A stretch of 64,000 bases of DNA from Nothophaeocryptopus gaeumannii (taxonomy: Eukaryota; Ascomycota; Dothideomycetes; Mycosphaerellales; Mycosphaerellaceae). The stretch spans positions 558,001 through 622,000 of the forward strand of contig JASISA010000040.1 in the NCBI GenBank assembly GCA_031771865.1, read 5' to 3'. Under the pieces are notes generated by a model, which was given only the letters and a program-made list of their open reading frames with translations, did no database searches and was not told the DNA's origin. The position numbers were made by a program, and so were the translations under genes. Within the stretch, counting starts at the first letter, position 1. Each line of letters starts with the position of its first letter. Shown here piece after piece: positions 43,253 to 54,713 of the stretch.

Positions 43253-43884
43253 TTATGCCTTTGCGGTTGCTCTGGCCGCCTTCATCTTCTCCTGGAATCC
43301 CTGGAACCTCTTGCCCCAGTCCTCCGCGCCGGAAGCACGGAAATGATGTTGAAGGCCTTCATACGTCTTCTTCGCGTGATTTTCCGCACGAGGAAACATC
43401 TCTGCCTCATATCGGAGACTGTTGTGCCGTCTTTGAAGTGAATAATGTGGGTGCCTTTACTGGCGTCTTGGACTTCTACGCGTTCGATACGGTGACCCCA
43501 TTGAACTGTGCCCGGCTGAAGGGCATCGAGCAGCATATCCCTTAACACAGTGCGATCAATTTCAGGTCGACTAGACTCAAAATCCGTCCTCTTGAATTCG
43601 CTCTTGTTCTCGTCGATCCAGACTTTCCCGGACTCGTCAACGCATTTGAGGCATTCTCCTTCTGGGCGAGATAGTTTGTCGAATTCTTTGATTAGACCTG
43701 CTTCTTCGAGGGCGAGTTGTCCGCCGTCTGGATAGTCATCGAGACTGCCGCCTTGATTGCGAGTGTGTCGGTCTGATTCGCCTTCGTAGATGGTGACTGG
43801 GATATTGTGGCATTGGAGGAGGCGAGCGAATGTGAGGCCTGCGGGACCTGCTCCTGCGATGATGATGTTGGGCTGGGAGAACAT
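43253..43884 (-). pseudogene. FAD-dependent monooxygenase with internal deletion and frameshift
   Basis: Reading from 43884, the first 158 residues are a good PHBH/TetX-type flavoprotein N-terminus: IIIAGAGPAGLTFARLL (FAD dinucleotide motif), then RNQGGSLDDYPDGGQLALEEAGL, and RPEIDRTVLRDMLLDAL. At about 43411 the meaningful frame switches: the overlapping frame continues as YEAEMFPRAENHAKKTYEGLQHHF and ends FQEKMKAARATAKA-stop at 43253, which looks like the family C-terminus. The middle, including the GD motif that holds the FAD ribityl chain, is absent. Normal members are near 400 aa; about half is missing. As it stands it encodes a 200-aa chimera with a meaningless tail. It could also be an assembly collapse. 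Confidence 0.8.
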
Positions 43885-45168
43885 TGTATTCTGGGGAAAG
43901 GTGAAATTGAAGCAGCTTGTGTACTTACGAGGTGTGTTCTGAGGAATTCAAAGTCTTCTGGGGCGGATGATTGTGATGCGTTTCAATATCATGACCGGCT
44001 TTAGGGACTTGTATCTGCTCTCTTGCGGGTTTTAGATGCTTTTATCATCATAAAAAATAAAAAAATCCACGGAGTTTCCATCGTTCACAGTATGGTGAGA
44101 CAGCAGACCCGATATAGCCACCTGCGGTAGTGTCTGCCTACATGAAATCTCCCCTTGTTGTATATGGCATGGCCCAAAGGATGCCCTTGTTGCGACTGCA
44201 CGTGATGTCCGGCTGCGAATTGTTCGGCGCCGGGGTACTCTGAAACTCACCTGCGTGGTCCAATATCGGTGTCGAATGTCTTCTGCGACAGCGCAGAGGC
44301 CGAGAAGATCCTCGTACGAGAGGTCTCCAGTATGAAAGAGTCCTTGGAACGCACTTTAGATTGAACGAATGGCACTGGGGTTTTCTTCACTGGAAGGCTC
44401 CAGCTCCAGAACAGGCCAATAGATTGGAGTACGGATAAGGCATGCTACAGATGGTATTTGGGGCATATAGCTTCTGCGTAAGCAGGGTGTGGCCTGTGCG
44501 TCTGTGCGACCGTTGTTGAAAGAAGTCGCGTGCCCAAAGGCTCAAATGTCAAAGGTGAGGTGGAAGAAAGAAGGGACGTCCTGCCAAGGAAGTGGTCTCG
44601 CCCGCTGGCTTGGAAATCACTATTCCTGAGCGCCCCGCCGAGCTCGTTGTCGCTGCCGACATTGTGGAACCACCGAGATAGGTACCAAATCTGGAGGAGT
44701 TTCTGACGAAATATGTTCGAAAAGTCAGCCCATGTTCAATCACTTCTACCCTTGCAATCTCGCTGATTCCATACCCTTCCCGGCGCCATTACAGTCCTTT
44801 GCCACCGACAATCTCAACCCAGCGAGGCCAACGCGTTCACATGCGACCTTGACCGAACTTGACGTAGGCTCCATTTCTGCTACCATCTTCCGAGCTTTTG
44901 GCGTATCCACAGCAAAAGCGAGCGACACTTATCAGATCGCCGCATACAAGAACAATCCACTTGGTCGACTTTGCTCCAGCTACACGAAACGGCAGTCAAA
45001 GTGTTTTCTCAAGCCTTCCGCCGAGCAGGCTCTCGTCCTCTCAAATCTAGCATCGCTATTCCTCTCGCTGCAGCCGGAGCTTTCTACAAGCCCTCGAACA
45101 ACAGCAGCTCGATCGTATCCCAAACGGCCAACGCAGCCTCCTCGCCCATTCTTCAACAATCGCGCACG
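43885..45168. other. Intergenic, with an open leader before thioredoxin reductase
   Basis: About 1.28 kb, the shared upstream region of the broken monooxygenase and thioredoxin reductase. The 200 nt before 45169 are open in the reductase frame without an ATG and could be part of a spliced N-terminal extension. An A/T-rich run lies near 44050. Confidence 0.5.
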
Positions 45169-46288
45169 ATGCACTCCAAGGTGGTCATCATCGGCTCTGG
45201 CCCAGCAGGTCACACTGCAGCTATCTATGCTGCCAGAGCCGACCTCAAGCCTCTTATGTACGAGGGTTTCCTCGCGCTCGGGATCGCTGCCGGAGGCCAG
45301 CTTACTACCACCGACGAGGTCGAGAACTTCCCTGGATTCAAGATGATCAAGGGTACGACACTTATGGACCAGATGAAGGAGCAGAGCCAGGAATGTGGGA
45401 CAGAGATTGTGAGCCAGACAGTTGGCAAGGTCGACTTTAGCTCGAAGCCATTCAAGTACTGGGTGCACCCAATGGGCGATGAAGAGAACTTGGAGGAGGA
45501 GACACACACCGCGGACAGCATTATCATTGCAACTGGCGCGACTGCGAGGAGGTTACATCTGCCTGGCGAGGACAAGTACTGGGGTAACGGTGTCTCAGCC
45601 TGCGCTGTCTGCGATGGCTCATTGCCAATCTTCCGCGAGAAGCCACTGGTTGTGATCGGAGGGGGTGACAGCGCCGTGGAGGAGTCCCTCTATTTGGCGA
45701 AGAAGGCGAGCAAGGTCACTGTGCTTGTGCGAAGAGACCAGCTGCGTGCAAGCAAGACCAACGCGAGACGCCTGCTGTCCAACCCAAAGGTCGAGGTCAA
45801 GTGGAACTCACAGGGTGTCGAGATCAAGGGCGACGAGGGCCCACGCGGTCTGATGAAGAGCATGGTCATCAGAAACAACAAGACTGGCGAGCAGGAGGAG
45901 ATCCCAGCGAACGGTCTTTTCTACGCTGTTGGCCACGACCCTGCAACACACCTCTTCAAGGGTCAGCTGAAGATGGACGAGGACGGATACCTCATCACCA
46001 CACCTGGCACGACTGAGACCAATGTTCCCGGTGTGTTCGCTGCCGGTGATGTTCAGGATAAGAAGTACCGCCAGGCCGTTACATCAGCGGGTGAGTTTCC
46101 ACCGATATCACATCAGGTTTAATTGCAAAACTAACTCATCTTCAGGCTCCGGCTGTATGGCAGCTCTCGAAGCCGAGAAATGGCTCGCCGAACAAGAAAT
46201 CGTCGAAGACGGACCAGAGGCCGAGTCCGATGCGAAGAAGGGCGTCAACGGCAACGTCCCCGAATACAGACAGAACCCACTCTTGTAA
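45169..46288 (+). CDS. trr1: Thioredoxin reductase (NADPH), low-molecular-weight type
   Basis: Exons 45169..46090 and 46146..46288; 354 aa. The 55-nt intron joins VTSAG to SGCMAALEAEKWL. MHSKVVIIGSGPAGHTAAIYAARA is the FAD-binding start; the redox-active pair is CAVC in GVSACAVCDG; VVIGGGDSAVEE binds NADPH; GVFAAGDVQDKKYRQAVTSAG closes the FAD site. It reduces thioredoxin and is usually cytosolic in fungi. The frame remains open upstream of the ATG for 66 codons with a basic, Ser/Ala-rich, acid-poor composition (AFRRAGSRPLKSSIAIPLAA), which would suit a mitochondrial presequence if an upstream exon with a start exists. No such exon is confirmed. Confidence 0.95.
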
Positions 46289-46710
46289 GATGTCCCACTT
46301 TCCAGGATCAGGCGGATCACCACCATATACTGGACCAGTGCTCAGACAGATACCAGGGTTGAACGACCAAAGAACTAGACCCAAATCGCGCTTCGAGACG
46401 GGTACATATACTTAGAGCTCTTTTGATTACTATACCCGCTTCGGTTGTGCTGCTACGAGAAGCGTAGGCAGGATAAATAGATCAAGGCATTGTAGAGATG
46501 CGAATGACAGGTAAATGTTGAAATCTGTATCTCCAACACGATACTGGCCCAGAGGTGCTCTCAAATGCGTCCCGGCAATTTCGCCGGGAGGTCTGTCCGA
46601 CTTCCATCTGACGTTTGAAACTGATCACCTCACAAGTTAGCATCTTCCGTTCTATCGCACGCTATGCATTCTTACTATTTACCTGTCCATCCCGATCAAC
46701 ACTACCTACT
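46289..46710. other. Intergenic between convergent genes
   Basis: About 420 bp holding the 3' ends of thioredoxin reductase and SSADH; nothing else seen. Confidence 0.6.
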
Positions 46711-48372
46711 CTAGTAGTGTTCACTGAGAGTCAGAGTACCAGTCTTTGTGATCATATACTCGGCGACAGCGACATCCTTGCCCGACTCCTTGCCGTAACC
46801 GGACTCCTTGATACCGCCAAACGGCGACTCGGCCGCAGACGAGTTACCAGTATTCATACCAATCATACCGGCCTCAAGGTTCTCCAACAACCTCCACGTC
46901 CTGTCCACATTCTTCGTGAAGAAGTAGCTGGCAAGACCCATACTAGTATCGTTGGCCTTCTGGACCGCCTCCTCTTCCGTGTCGAACTCAAACAACGCCA
47001 TGACAGGCGCGAAAGTCTCCTCGCGCGCAATCAACATGCCCTCCTTTGCGCCGGTGATGAGCGTCGGCTCGAAGAAGTATCCGTCGTAGCCTGGAGTCCC
47101 GTGCAGTTTCTTGCCTCCGATGATGACTTTACCGCCGTTCTTCACCGCGTCTTCGACTTGGCCTTCGGCTTTGCCTAAGCTGCGCTCGGTCGTGACGGGA
47201 CCCATTGTGGACTTCTTGTCTGCGCCGTGGCCGACGACGATTTCGGATGTCTTTTGCTTGAGGATTTCGGCGAATTTGTCGTAGACGCCTTTTTGGACGT
47301 AAACGCGGTTGGCGGTGATACAGGCTTGGCCCGCGTGTCGCCATTTCAGCGCCAGGAGTTCTGGAAGGAGAAGTCAGCTCTGGGATTGGCGGTTACACTG
47401 GATTGGGAAATCTTACGCGTCGCGGCTTGCTCGAGGTCGGCATCGTCGAAGACGAGGAACGGGCAGTTACCACCGAGCTCGAGCGTAACCTTCTTGAGAC
47501 CGTCGGAGCAGATCTTCGCAACGAGCTTTCCAACGCGGGTGCTACCAGTGAAGGTAACCTTCTTCACCAATGGATGCCGGCAGAGAGACTCGCTGAGTGC
47601 TGGAGTCGTCTCTAGAGAAGTGGGCAGGACAGAAAAGACGCCCTTCGGGAAGCCAGCCTTCTCAGCCAAATACGCCAAAGCGGCAACAGAGAATGGAGTC
47701 TCTGGAGAAGGCTTGACAATCATTGTGCATCCAGCAGCAAGAGCAGCGCCAGCCTTTCGGAGAATCATGGCAATTGGGAAATTCCATGGCACAAGAGCAA
47801 CGGCAACACCAATAGGCTGCTTGACAGTGAGGACACGCCTTCCAGGAGCCGCTGGGACCTGGATTGTTCCTTGCACTCTTTCGGCCTCGCCAGCGAACCA
47901 CCATGTGAAGCCGAGAGCGTAGTCCAGCTCGCCTTGCGATTCGAAGAGAGGCTTTCCACACTCGTGAGTAACGATCTGGGCAAGATCATCACGGTTCTCG
48001 CGAATGAGTTGATCCCACTTCAACAGGCATTGGGCTCTTGTGCGTGGGTTGACCTTCTTGTACGCCTGAAAGGCCTCGTGCGCCGCTGTCACTGCTGCGT
48101 CGACATCATCTGGGCCACAGTCTGGTGCAGTCGCCCAAACTTTGCCATTACCCGGGTCTGAAAGAATCAGTACACGGCGACTAAGACCTTCAGACCTTCA
48201 ACAACGTACCGTAAACGTCAAATCGCTTGCCTGACTTGGCCTCAATCCATTGTCCACCAGAGAGTGCGTGCTCACGGAACAGCTCTGGGTTGTTCAACTA
48301 TTATCTTGTGAGTACTCCTTCAAGTGTTTCATTCGCTCTTGAACTCACCTTGAATGGAAGGTTGGGTGCCAT
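46711..48372 (-). CDS. uga2: Succinate-semialdehyde dehydrogenase [NAD(P)+]
   Basis: Exons complement(46711..47360, 47417..48157, 48210..48297, 48349..48372); 500 aa, the usual length. The first exon encodes only MAPNLPFK. Introns are 51, 52 and 56 nt, and splicing yields RFDVYDPGNGKVWATAPDC and EQAATQLLALKWRHAGQACITANRV. Visible ALDH elements: PWNFPIAMILRKAGAALAAGCTMIVKPSPETP, FTGSTRVGK, the general base in LELGGNCPFLVF, the catalytic cysteine in GQACITANRV, and EETFAPVM. SSADH oxidises succinic semialdehyde to succinate in the GABA shunt. No clear mitochondrial presequence, so cytosolic as in yeast Uga2. Confidence 0.93.
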
Positions 48373-49194
48373 CGTGGAAGCGTTATGGTTGTTCTTATCT
48401 GCTCTGCTCTCCTTTGCGGTCTTTCTTCTCTTGGTTGCTCTCGCCACTTTCAAGTGCTGCTGACAATGGCCAAAGAAGATTTAGGAGGGACAAGTACGCA
48501 AAATGCATCTTCGCGTCATGCCTTCGATGCTCTCTCATGTAGGCGTGTGGGCCGAGCTAGGAGCGGGGCTAGACCAAGAGAGCCTGCCCGACGCCTCTTC
48601 CCCCAGTCAGCGGTTGCACTGAGACTGGCATAGTCTTAGGCACTGACTTCCAGCTCGCAGTTCAATTGTGAGGTACAATCAATCAAATGCTAATCAAAGG
48701 CTTCGGAATTTGCCACCGTGATGCTATGGAGGGGCCGACTGAGCCCCACTATGGTATCTCTAATACAATGCAGCCGGCCCGGGCGTATTCACGGGAATAG
48801 CGAGGCGCAAGCCACGACTTGAGTTCCAGAACCTCTTCTCCGGACAACCGCGATCAGCAACAGCGATGCCTGAGTTGTGTGGCAGAGCCATGTCATCCCA
48901 GGACAAAATACGCAACAACCCCCAGATCCCCGCATCCAAGCTCTCCGCCATTGGCATCGTGGGCTTGCAGAAGGATGTAACTTCATCGACACAGCGATGG
49001 CAGCGAATGAACAGATCGAACAGCTGCACCGCAGTCGTCAAAGTACGTATAGAACATGAGGAGTAGGTAGGTAGTTAGGTAGTCTCCTCTTCAGCTTCGA
49101 TTCCTTACTCTGCAATCGTTGTACATTCATTGGACTCCGTGACGAGCAACGACTGCGGTGTACCAGCTATATAGCTCCTTTCATTCCATTCACA
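48373..49194. other. Divergent intergenic region
   Basis: About 820 bp with the promoters of SSADH and the alpha/beta hydrolase; no gene seen. Confidence 0.55.
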
Positions 49195-50716
49195 ATGCCT
49201 ACTCGAAGCTCCAAACGCCAAAAGACGAACGGGACTGCTCCTGCTAGTAATAACGATACAATGGCCCACGCTTGGACGGATCTACCCTCTGTGCTTTCGA
49301 GCGCTCTTCCTCAAGCTAGCAAGGCTGCCGAAGCCGACGGCGAGATTCAATCGTTTGTCAACAGCAAGGCCATCACTAAACCGGCAACTTTCGGCATCAA
49401 GGCCGCTGGCAGCGACAATGTCATCAAGGTCACTGTGACCCAAGGCAAAGTCGCCATTGGCAGCGGCACTACCAAGGAATGCTCCTTCTGCCTCGTTGCC
49501 TTGCCGGAGCAATGGCAAGAATTCATGAAGCAGACTCCCGTGATGCCATACCAATCCTTCTGGGGTGAGTAGAACGATCTCGTCAACCTACTGATACTTA
49601 TAGACGTTTAGCCATCAAACGTCAAATCGCAAAAATGAATGCTGACCAGTTGCAAGGCATGTTTGGCATGAATATCAAGCAAGAGGGTATCTCCATCGAA
49701 GGTGATCAGCTCGAGTTCGCCCACTGGACACACATCTGGCGCCGCGTCCTAGAATTGGTACACGATGCACACTCTGGTGTTACTCCCGCGGACGAGGAGC
49801 CCGAACTCGAGGATGACGCGATCGTTGGCCGATACACCTACATTCAAGTCCCACACTGGGGTAAATCCAAGGTGTTCTACGAGCAAGCCGGTGAGGGTAG
49901 CCAGGAGATCGTCTTCTTGCACACTGCCGGCTCCGATTCTCGACAATACCATGGTGTCATGAACGATCCGCGTATGCTCAAGGTCTGCAAGATGACTGCT
50001 TTGGATTTGCCTGCTCATGGTCGGTCGTTCCCGTATCAGAACTACCATCCTGGTAACCATACCAACACGGAAGACACCTATGTCGGCTGCATCGCTGCTT
50101 TCATCAAGAAACTTGGTCTTAACAAGCCTATCGTCTGTGGTGCTTCGATGGCCGGTCAGATCTCCCTCGCGTGTGCGGTGAGAGCGAAGGAGGTCGGCTG
50201 TGTGGGGACGATTCCTCTTCAGGGTTCGGACTACTTGAACATGGATCGCACATGGAACGACCAGAGCCCCTATGTCAACCAGTCCCTGTTTAACCCGGAG
50301 TGGATCTATGGCATGATGTCGCCCACCGCGCCTCTCAAGAATCGTCAACTGATCTGGCACTTGTACTCCGCGCAAGCGTATGGTATTTTCCATGGTGATT
50401 TGGACTTTTACTTTGGGTACGTACTCGTTGGACAATTGAATCGACGTAGCGTGATCGCTAACTCCGAGGTAGAGGCTGGGATGGCCGTGACCGTATGAAT
50501 ACTATCGATACCCAGGCTTGTCCTGTGTACATGCTCACGGGCGAGTACGACTGGAGCAACACCCCCTCAATGTCGCAAGCGACTTGCGAGAAGATTCCCG
50601 GTGGAAAGCATCAAGCCATGAAGGGATTGGGTCACTTCCCTGCGACTGAGAACCCGAAAGTGTTCGTTGGGTATCTGCTTGAGGCTATTGATCATATCCA
50701 GAAGACTCGTGCATAG
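49195..50716 (+). CDS. Alpha/beta hydrolase with N-terminal SCP2-like domain
   Basis: Exons 49195..49564, 49612..50416 and 50473..50716; 472 aa. Introns are 47 and 56 nt; splicing gives SFWGAIKRQIAKMN and DFYFGGWDGRDRMNT. Residues about 25-190 contain KVTVTQGKVAIGSGTTKECSF and a helix-rich part with HWTHIWRRVLELVHDA, reminiscent of SCP2-type lipid-binding folds. From about 210 an alpha/beta hydrolase follows: FLHTAGSDSRQYHG (oxyanion region), ALDLPAHGRS, the nucleophile elbow GASMAG, an acid candidate in GEYDW and the histidine in GLGHFP. The likely reaction is ester or C-C bond hydrolysis; substrate unknown. Ser-Asp-His triad residues are all present. Confidence 0.82.
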
Positions 50717-50871
50717 GCCGGGCAGGAAGGTGAGAGGATGTCACGAATACAGAATGTCGTAGTAAATCGTGTATAGTCATGTCATGTAGGAGATATTATG
50801 TCGTAATCGTAGTTTACTATGCCTTTCGCCACACCACCATGAATACCTGCACCAGGAGTCTCGATCCTTCA

Positions 50872-52387
50872 TCAAGAACTGTGTCTAGAAAAGCTCCCAT
50901 ACCGAATACGCGCAGACAGTATCTCATTAGGATTGTCATGTCGATCCCAGGGATCGGAATCTCGTTCCTCATACCATCTCGTGAAAGCTCGTTCAGGTGA
51001 CGGCACATTCTCTACACGTTGCTCGTACGAGGTGTAAATTGTGTCGCCTGAAAGAGGCTCCATGGGAAAAATCTCGTGATGCTCAGGTGGCGGGAAGATA
51101 GGGACTCCAGGGTGAGGTTCTGGAGGTGGTATCCGGCCGCTCTCCGGGTCAATGGACTGAGTGCGGCAAAGGTAGCTGTGTGAACGGATGGGGATGATTT
51201 GGTCCTGGCTGAAGTTTTCCAGATCGGCTTCATAACTGTCTATACGCTGCGCGGATTTGAGATCGCCCGCAGTCGCGGCTTGCGGAGGCATGGCAACATT
51301 GGTGCGGCTGTTATTGAAGCTGATCATTTCGATAGCCTGTGGTTTGCGTAGTGAGAGTACTTTGCTAGTGGATCCGCTGGATTTTGCCCCCGACCCTAAT
51401 TTGGATTGGGACTGGTCGGAAAACGAGGTTGTCGAGCAAAAGTTTCCGGTCCAGAAAGATCTTACGAAGAGCTGCTTGAGAATTGGTGCGTTGACTGCCG
51501 CGATACCGGCGATTGTTTCGCGTACACCCCATCTGTTTATTCTGAGAGCAGAAGGATGAGAGTCCAGAGTCATCACGATCCTGACGATTGCTGCTGTGAT
51601 CGCGAAGATACCAGAGCCCAGAAGAAGACTGAGTCCGATCTTTTTCGACACAGAGATCCGAAGTCTCCACAAAAGAGGTATCGGGACCGCGAGTAAAGCG
51701 GCATCCGTAACAACATTCAGAATCGTGCAGGTATAGAAGTTCTGTAACCGGAGAGTGCATTTCTCCGGTGGCAAAGGGCGAACTTGCCAGTTGAAGCGGA
51801 TAGGATGACAACCCAAGGTAATCGTCAAGAATAGTGAGATGTATGTTACCACACACGCCACTCCGAGCCATTTGACGAAGACTTGCTGGCTGAGACCGAA
51901 GGTCAGTCTGTCGAAGAAGAACAGCATGCAGGCTCTCAGGCCCCATCTGAACTTGGCGTTAGTCTTTTCTCAAAGAATGAGGGCAATCGTTATGTGCGCA
52001 CATCAAGGCCGTATAGGTATACCAAGTCAGCAGCTGCATTGCAGATCCGTGAACTACATGTTTGACTTGTTCGTCCGTGAGCTTGGCGATCTGTTCCGCG
52101 GTGAAGTCGACGTTTGAGCCCTCGAGGTATGTGATGGTCACCTTAGCCGCATAATCAGTACCATCCTCGAAAGCGATCAACGAGACGAGCAAGTATACCG
52201 TAATAGCATCTGCCGTGTAGCAGCCAAGAACAACCACAGACATGAAGTCATCGCCCGCGAAACGTCGTAGTCCGACTGTGCGGCAGCGGACAATTAACCG
52301 GGTGACGATGATGAAGACACCGACGGCAAACAGACCCCAAACTTCTCTGAGGAATGACGGATCGTGGTACACTTGCGTGCTCCCCAT
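50872..52387 (-). CDS. PTH11-like/rhodopsin-domain integral membrane protein
   Basis: Exons complement(50872..51946, 52002..52387); 486 aa. A 55-nt intron (GTGCGC, ACTAAC, TTCAG) joins TYTALI to WGLRACMLFFFDRLTFGL. Several hydrophobic helices are visible: EVWGLFAVGVFIIVTRLIV, MSVVVLGCYTADAITVYLLV, WLGVACVVTYISLFLTITLGC, FYTCTILNVVTDAALLAVPIPLLW and SLLLGSGIFAITAAIVRIVM, consistent with a seven-helix layout. The LGCHP and NVVTDAALLAVPIPLLWRL motifs are typical of the fungal rhodopsin/SAT4 domain. The C-tail of about 200 residues is Ser/Pro rich and cytosolic. PTH11 relatives sense surfaces or host cues; the ligand is unknown. Confidence 0.86.
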
Positions 52388-52835
52388 CCCACTCGATCTC
52401 GAGGACGGTGGAGGCGACCGATCGAGGCGTGAAGAAACAATGCCAATGCAAGAACCAGATGCAAAACGAGAGTCCCACTCATCTCCTACCTACCAAGTTT
52501 GATATGAGATTGCTCTCCAGCCAGGGTGATGCATCATCGCTCGTCGGTCCCGTAAGGCTGGATAGATGAACATGATGGCAATACTCCGGTAGGGCGGCAC
52601 TGGAAGGCGTTCAGATGGAGATCCTGGGTCGGATACCTGGTCGAACACACGGATGATCGCCGGTGCATATGTGAACTGCCGTTCGGAAGAACAGTAGATC
52701 TGTGCGGAGAGGCATACCGATCGTCTGGAGTTTCCGTCCTGCTCCAAGTAGTAGGACGTGTGTAGTCGGGCGAGGAGGGGCTCCGTCAGGATAGTTCATT
52801 GCTGAATCAAGGTTGGTCAAGGGTGTTGTCAACAG

Positions 52836-52958
52836 AATTTCCATGAGCTTGAGAAGCAACTCAATGCTTTGCTGGTCGCCGACCGAACGAACGGCAGTTG
52901 CGACCCTGTGGCAGATCAGGAGAAGTACCCGCTGTATGCGGCCGCAGCGCTCAATCTG
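52836..52958 (+). other. Orphan exon-like sequence (possible gene relic)
   Basis: Exactly 41 open codons are bounded by TTGTCAACAG on the left and GTATGTGCC on the right. The translation has protein-like composition (NFHELEKQLNALLVADRTNG and VADQEKYPLYAAAALNL). A possible next exon starts after ATGCAG near 53006 but soon stops. No convincing first exon or start codon was found upstream and the family is not recognised. It may be a remnant of a decayed gene or chance. Confidence 0.25.
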
Positions 52959-53879
52959 GTATGTGCCAAGGTTATTGAAAACCGGAAATGTGTCAGGATG
53001 TCATGCAGGATTCACAGGCACGACATGGGACCAAGCGACGTGGACGTGGTAATAGCGTGCCAAGAGGAAGGCCCAACCAACCAATCTCGTGTGACGCGTG
53101 ATACACACCCTCCAACAACTTGCACGCGTCTTCGTCATCTTCTCGGCATTTTGAGCACTCTGTCGTCCATCACGGGCGAGGTATGATATGTGCACATTGC
53201 CCACACATGTAGCAGGATGGCGATCAACGTTAATGGCAAGCCGCGTGAGCCAGGGCTCCGAACACGCCGTCTTTTTACTCAGCGCTACCTCAACGAACGC
53301 ATCGCGTGTTGAACGAAGTCGAAATGTGGAGAGCCCGCGGTTCAGCCATCGACCCTTCTTCATGTTCCTGGTCTTTGTTTCGCTCGATCTGGCGACTGGG
53401 GCTTGCTCTCACTGAAGACTTCCGCCAGAAGCGCCAATATCCGGGGCTCTGATCTGGTGCTCCCGAGGATCTCTTCCGTCATATGCCTCCCAGGGCCGAC
53501 TGCTTCATACAACACTGCTCATCCTTCTGGAGCCATATACATCCAATCGGGAAGCGCGTCCTTTGGGGAGAGGCCTGGAATCCTGGAGCACTGTGTTGAG
53601 ATAGACACTGCTATGGCGTGGCCCGACTACCTTTGGATTCGTTCCGGCTCCCACTTTCCAAAATCAGGGCATAGACCATGACATCTTCACAATTTGGCTT
53701 GTGGGCAGCCCCTGCGACCAGTACAGTATGTCAACGCTGGTAATATTTACGCGCGCGTGAACTTTCCATCGAGAATCCAACCCGCAATTCACGACTGGAT
53801 GCAGGGATGGTCTCTATGACCTTACTAAGTTTCGCACGTCGGTTGCGACTTCTAAGACAAAAGTGGGCACGTCTCGAGC

Positions 53880-54165
53880 TCTTTCTTACCTTACGCGTAT
53901 ATTAATATGAGCGCATATATAGCGCGTAATATCTTTCGACATATATATGTATATCAAAAGAAAGAGAAGAGTTGATACTATAAAACATCTATATTAACGT
54001 TATAATAGATATAATAAAGGCGTGAGGAATTTCAGAGCTAATAAAGAATAAAGCGAGCGCTTCGAAGAAGAAAGAGTATTAGAAAGATCGAAAGATAGAT
54101 CCCTATCTTTTCATCGTTCTACGATAGGTAGTCGTCGAACTCTCTTATTTCGCGCGCGCGTAGAA
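53880..54165. other. AT-rich island, possible decayed repeat
   Basis: The composition shifts abruptly from GC-rich surroundings to TA/AT-rich sequence with runs such as ATATATATGTATAT and ATAATAGATATAATAAAG, interspersed with CGCG blocks. No ORF is present. In ascomycetes such islands often are transposon copies degraded by repeat-induced point mutation, but no element can be identified here. Confidence 0.55.
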
Positions 54166-54713
54166 AGGTGCTTTCCATGGGGTCGTCGACTTCCGTCGGA
54201 GTCTTAACCGAATTACGAAACTCAGTCATGGCTGCCAGTCAAATAGGAAGTCATGAGCGACTCCTCCTCAGTAACCCCAGCTGTGAGCTCTGCGGGGTGT
54301 TGCTTCCGCTTCACAGCAAATACAGTGACTCGTCAACAACGAAGCGAGAGGAAGTGTTTGGATGGCTGTCAGGCATTCAAGATGGCCGTTACCCATTCAC
54401 ATGACTGACGGTGTGTCAAAGTCGTCTCTGCAGTCAAGAGGAGATACGATGCTCCAAGTCAGCGAGCGTTGACCAAGCCATCCATCGCGACTCTGATCAG
54501 CAGAGGCGCAAGCTTCCGCATTGAAGCTGCACGAGACTCGTCTCCGATGCGCCGGACGGTCGAGAGGGTCCATTGTTGGAGAACTGCGCCTGTCAGGTTT
54601 GACAGCATCGGCAAGGGCAGAGCCAGAGCATGATCCCGCATAAAGCAGCTTCTTTCTCCAGGTAAGTTAATTCCAGGTTCACCTGAACTTTGCACAGCTC
54701 TTAAAAGATCATC

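Larger units (their letters stand above)
52388..54713. other. Gene-poor region with an AT-rich island
   Basis: About 2.3 kb with no confident gene. It contains an exon-like stretch at 52836..52958 and an AT-rich island at 53880..54165, both listed separately. The rest holds only short ORFs in conflicting frames. Confidence 0.55.

Noticed and set aside
44732..45346. 204-codon plus-strand ORF overlapping thioredoxin reductase
   Set aside because: Runs in a different frame across the conserved FAD-binding coding sequence. Only its first part might serve as an upstream exon.
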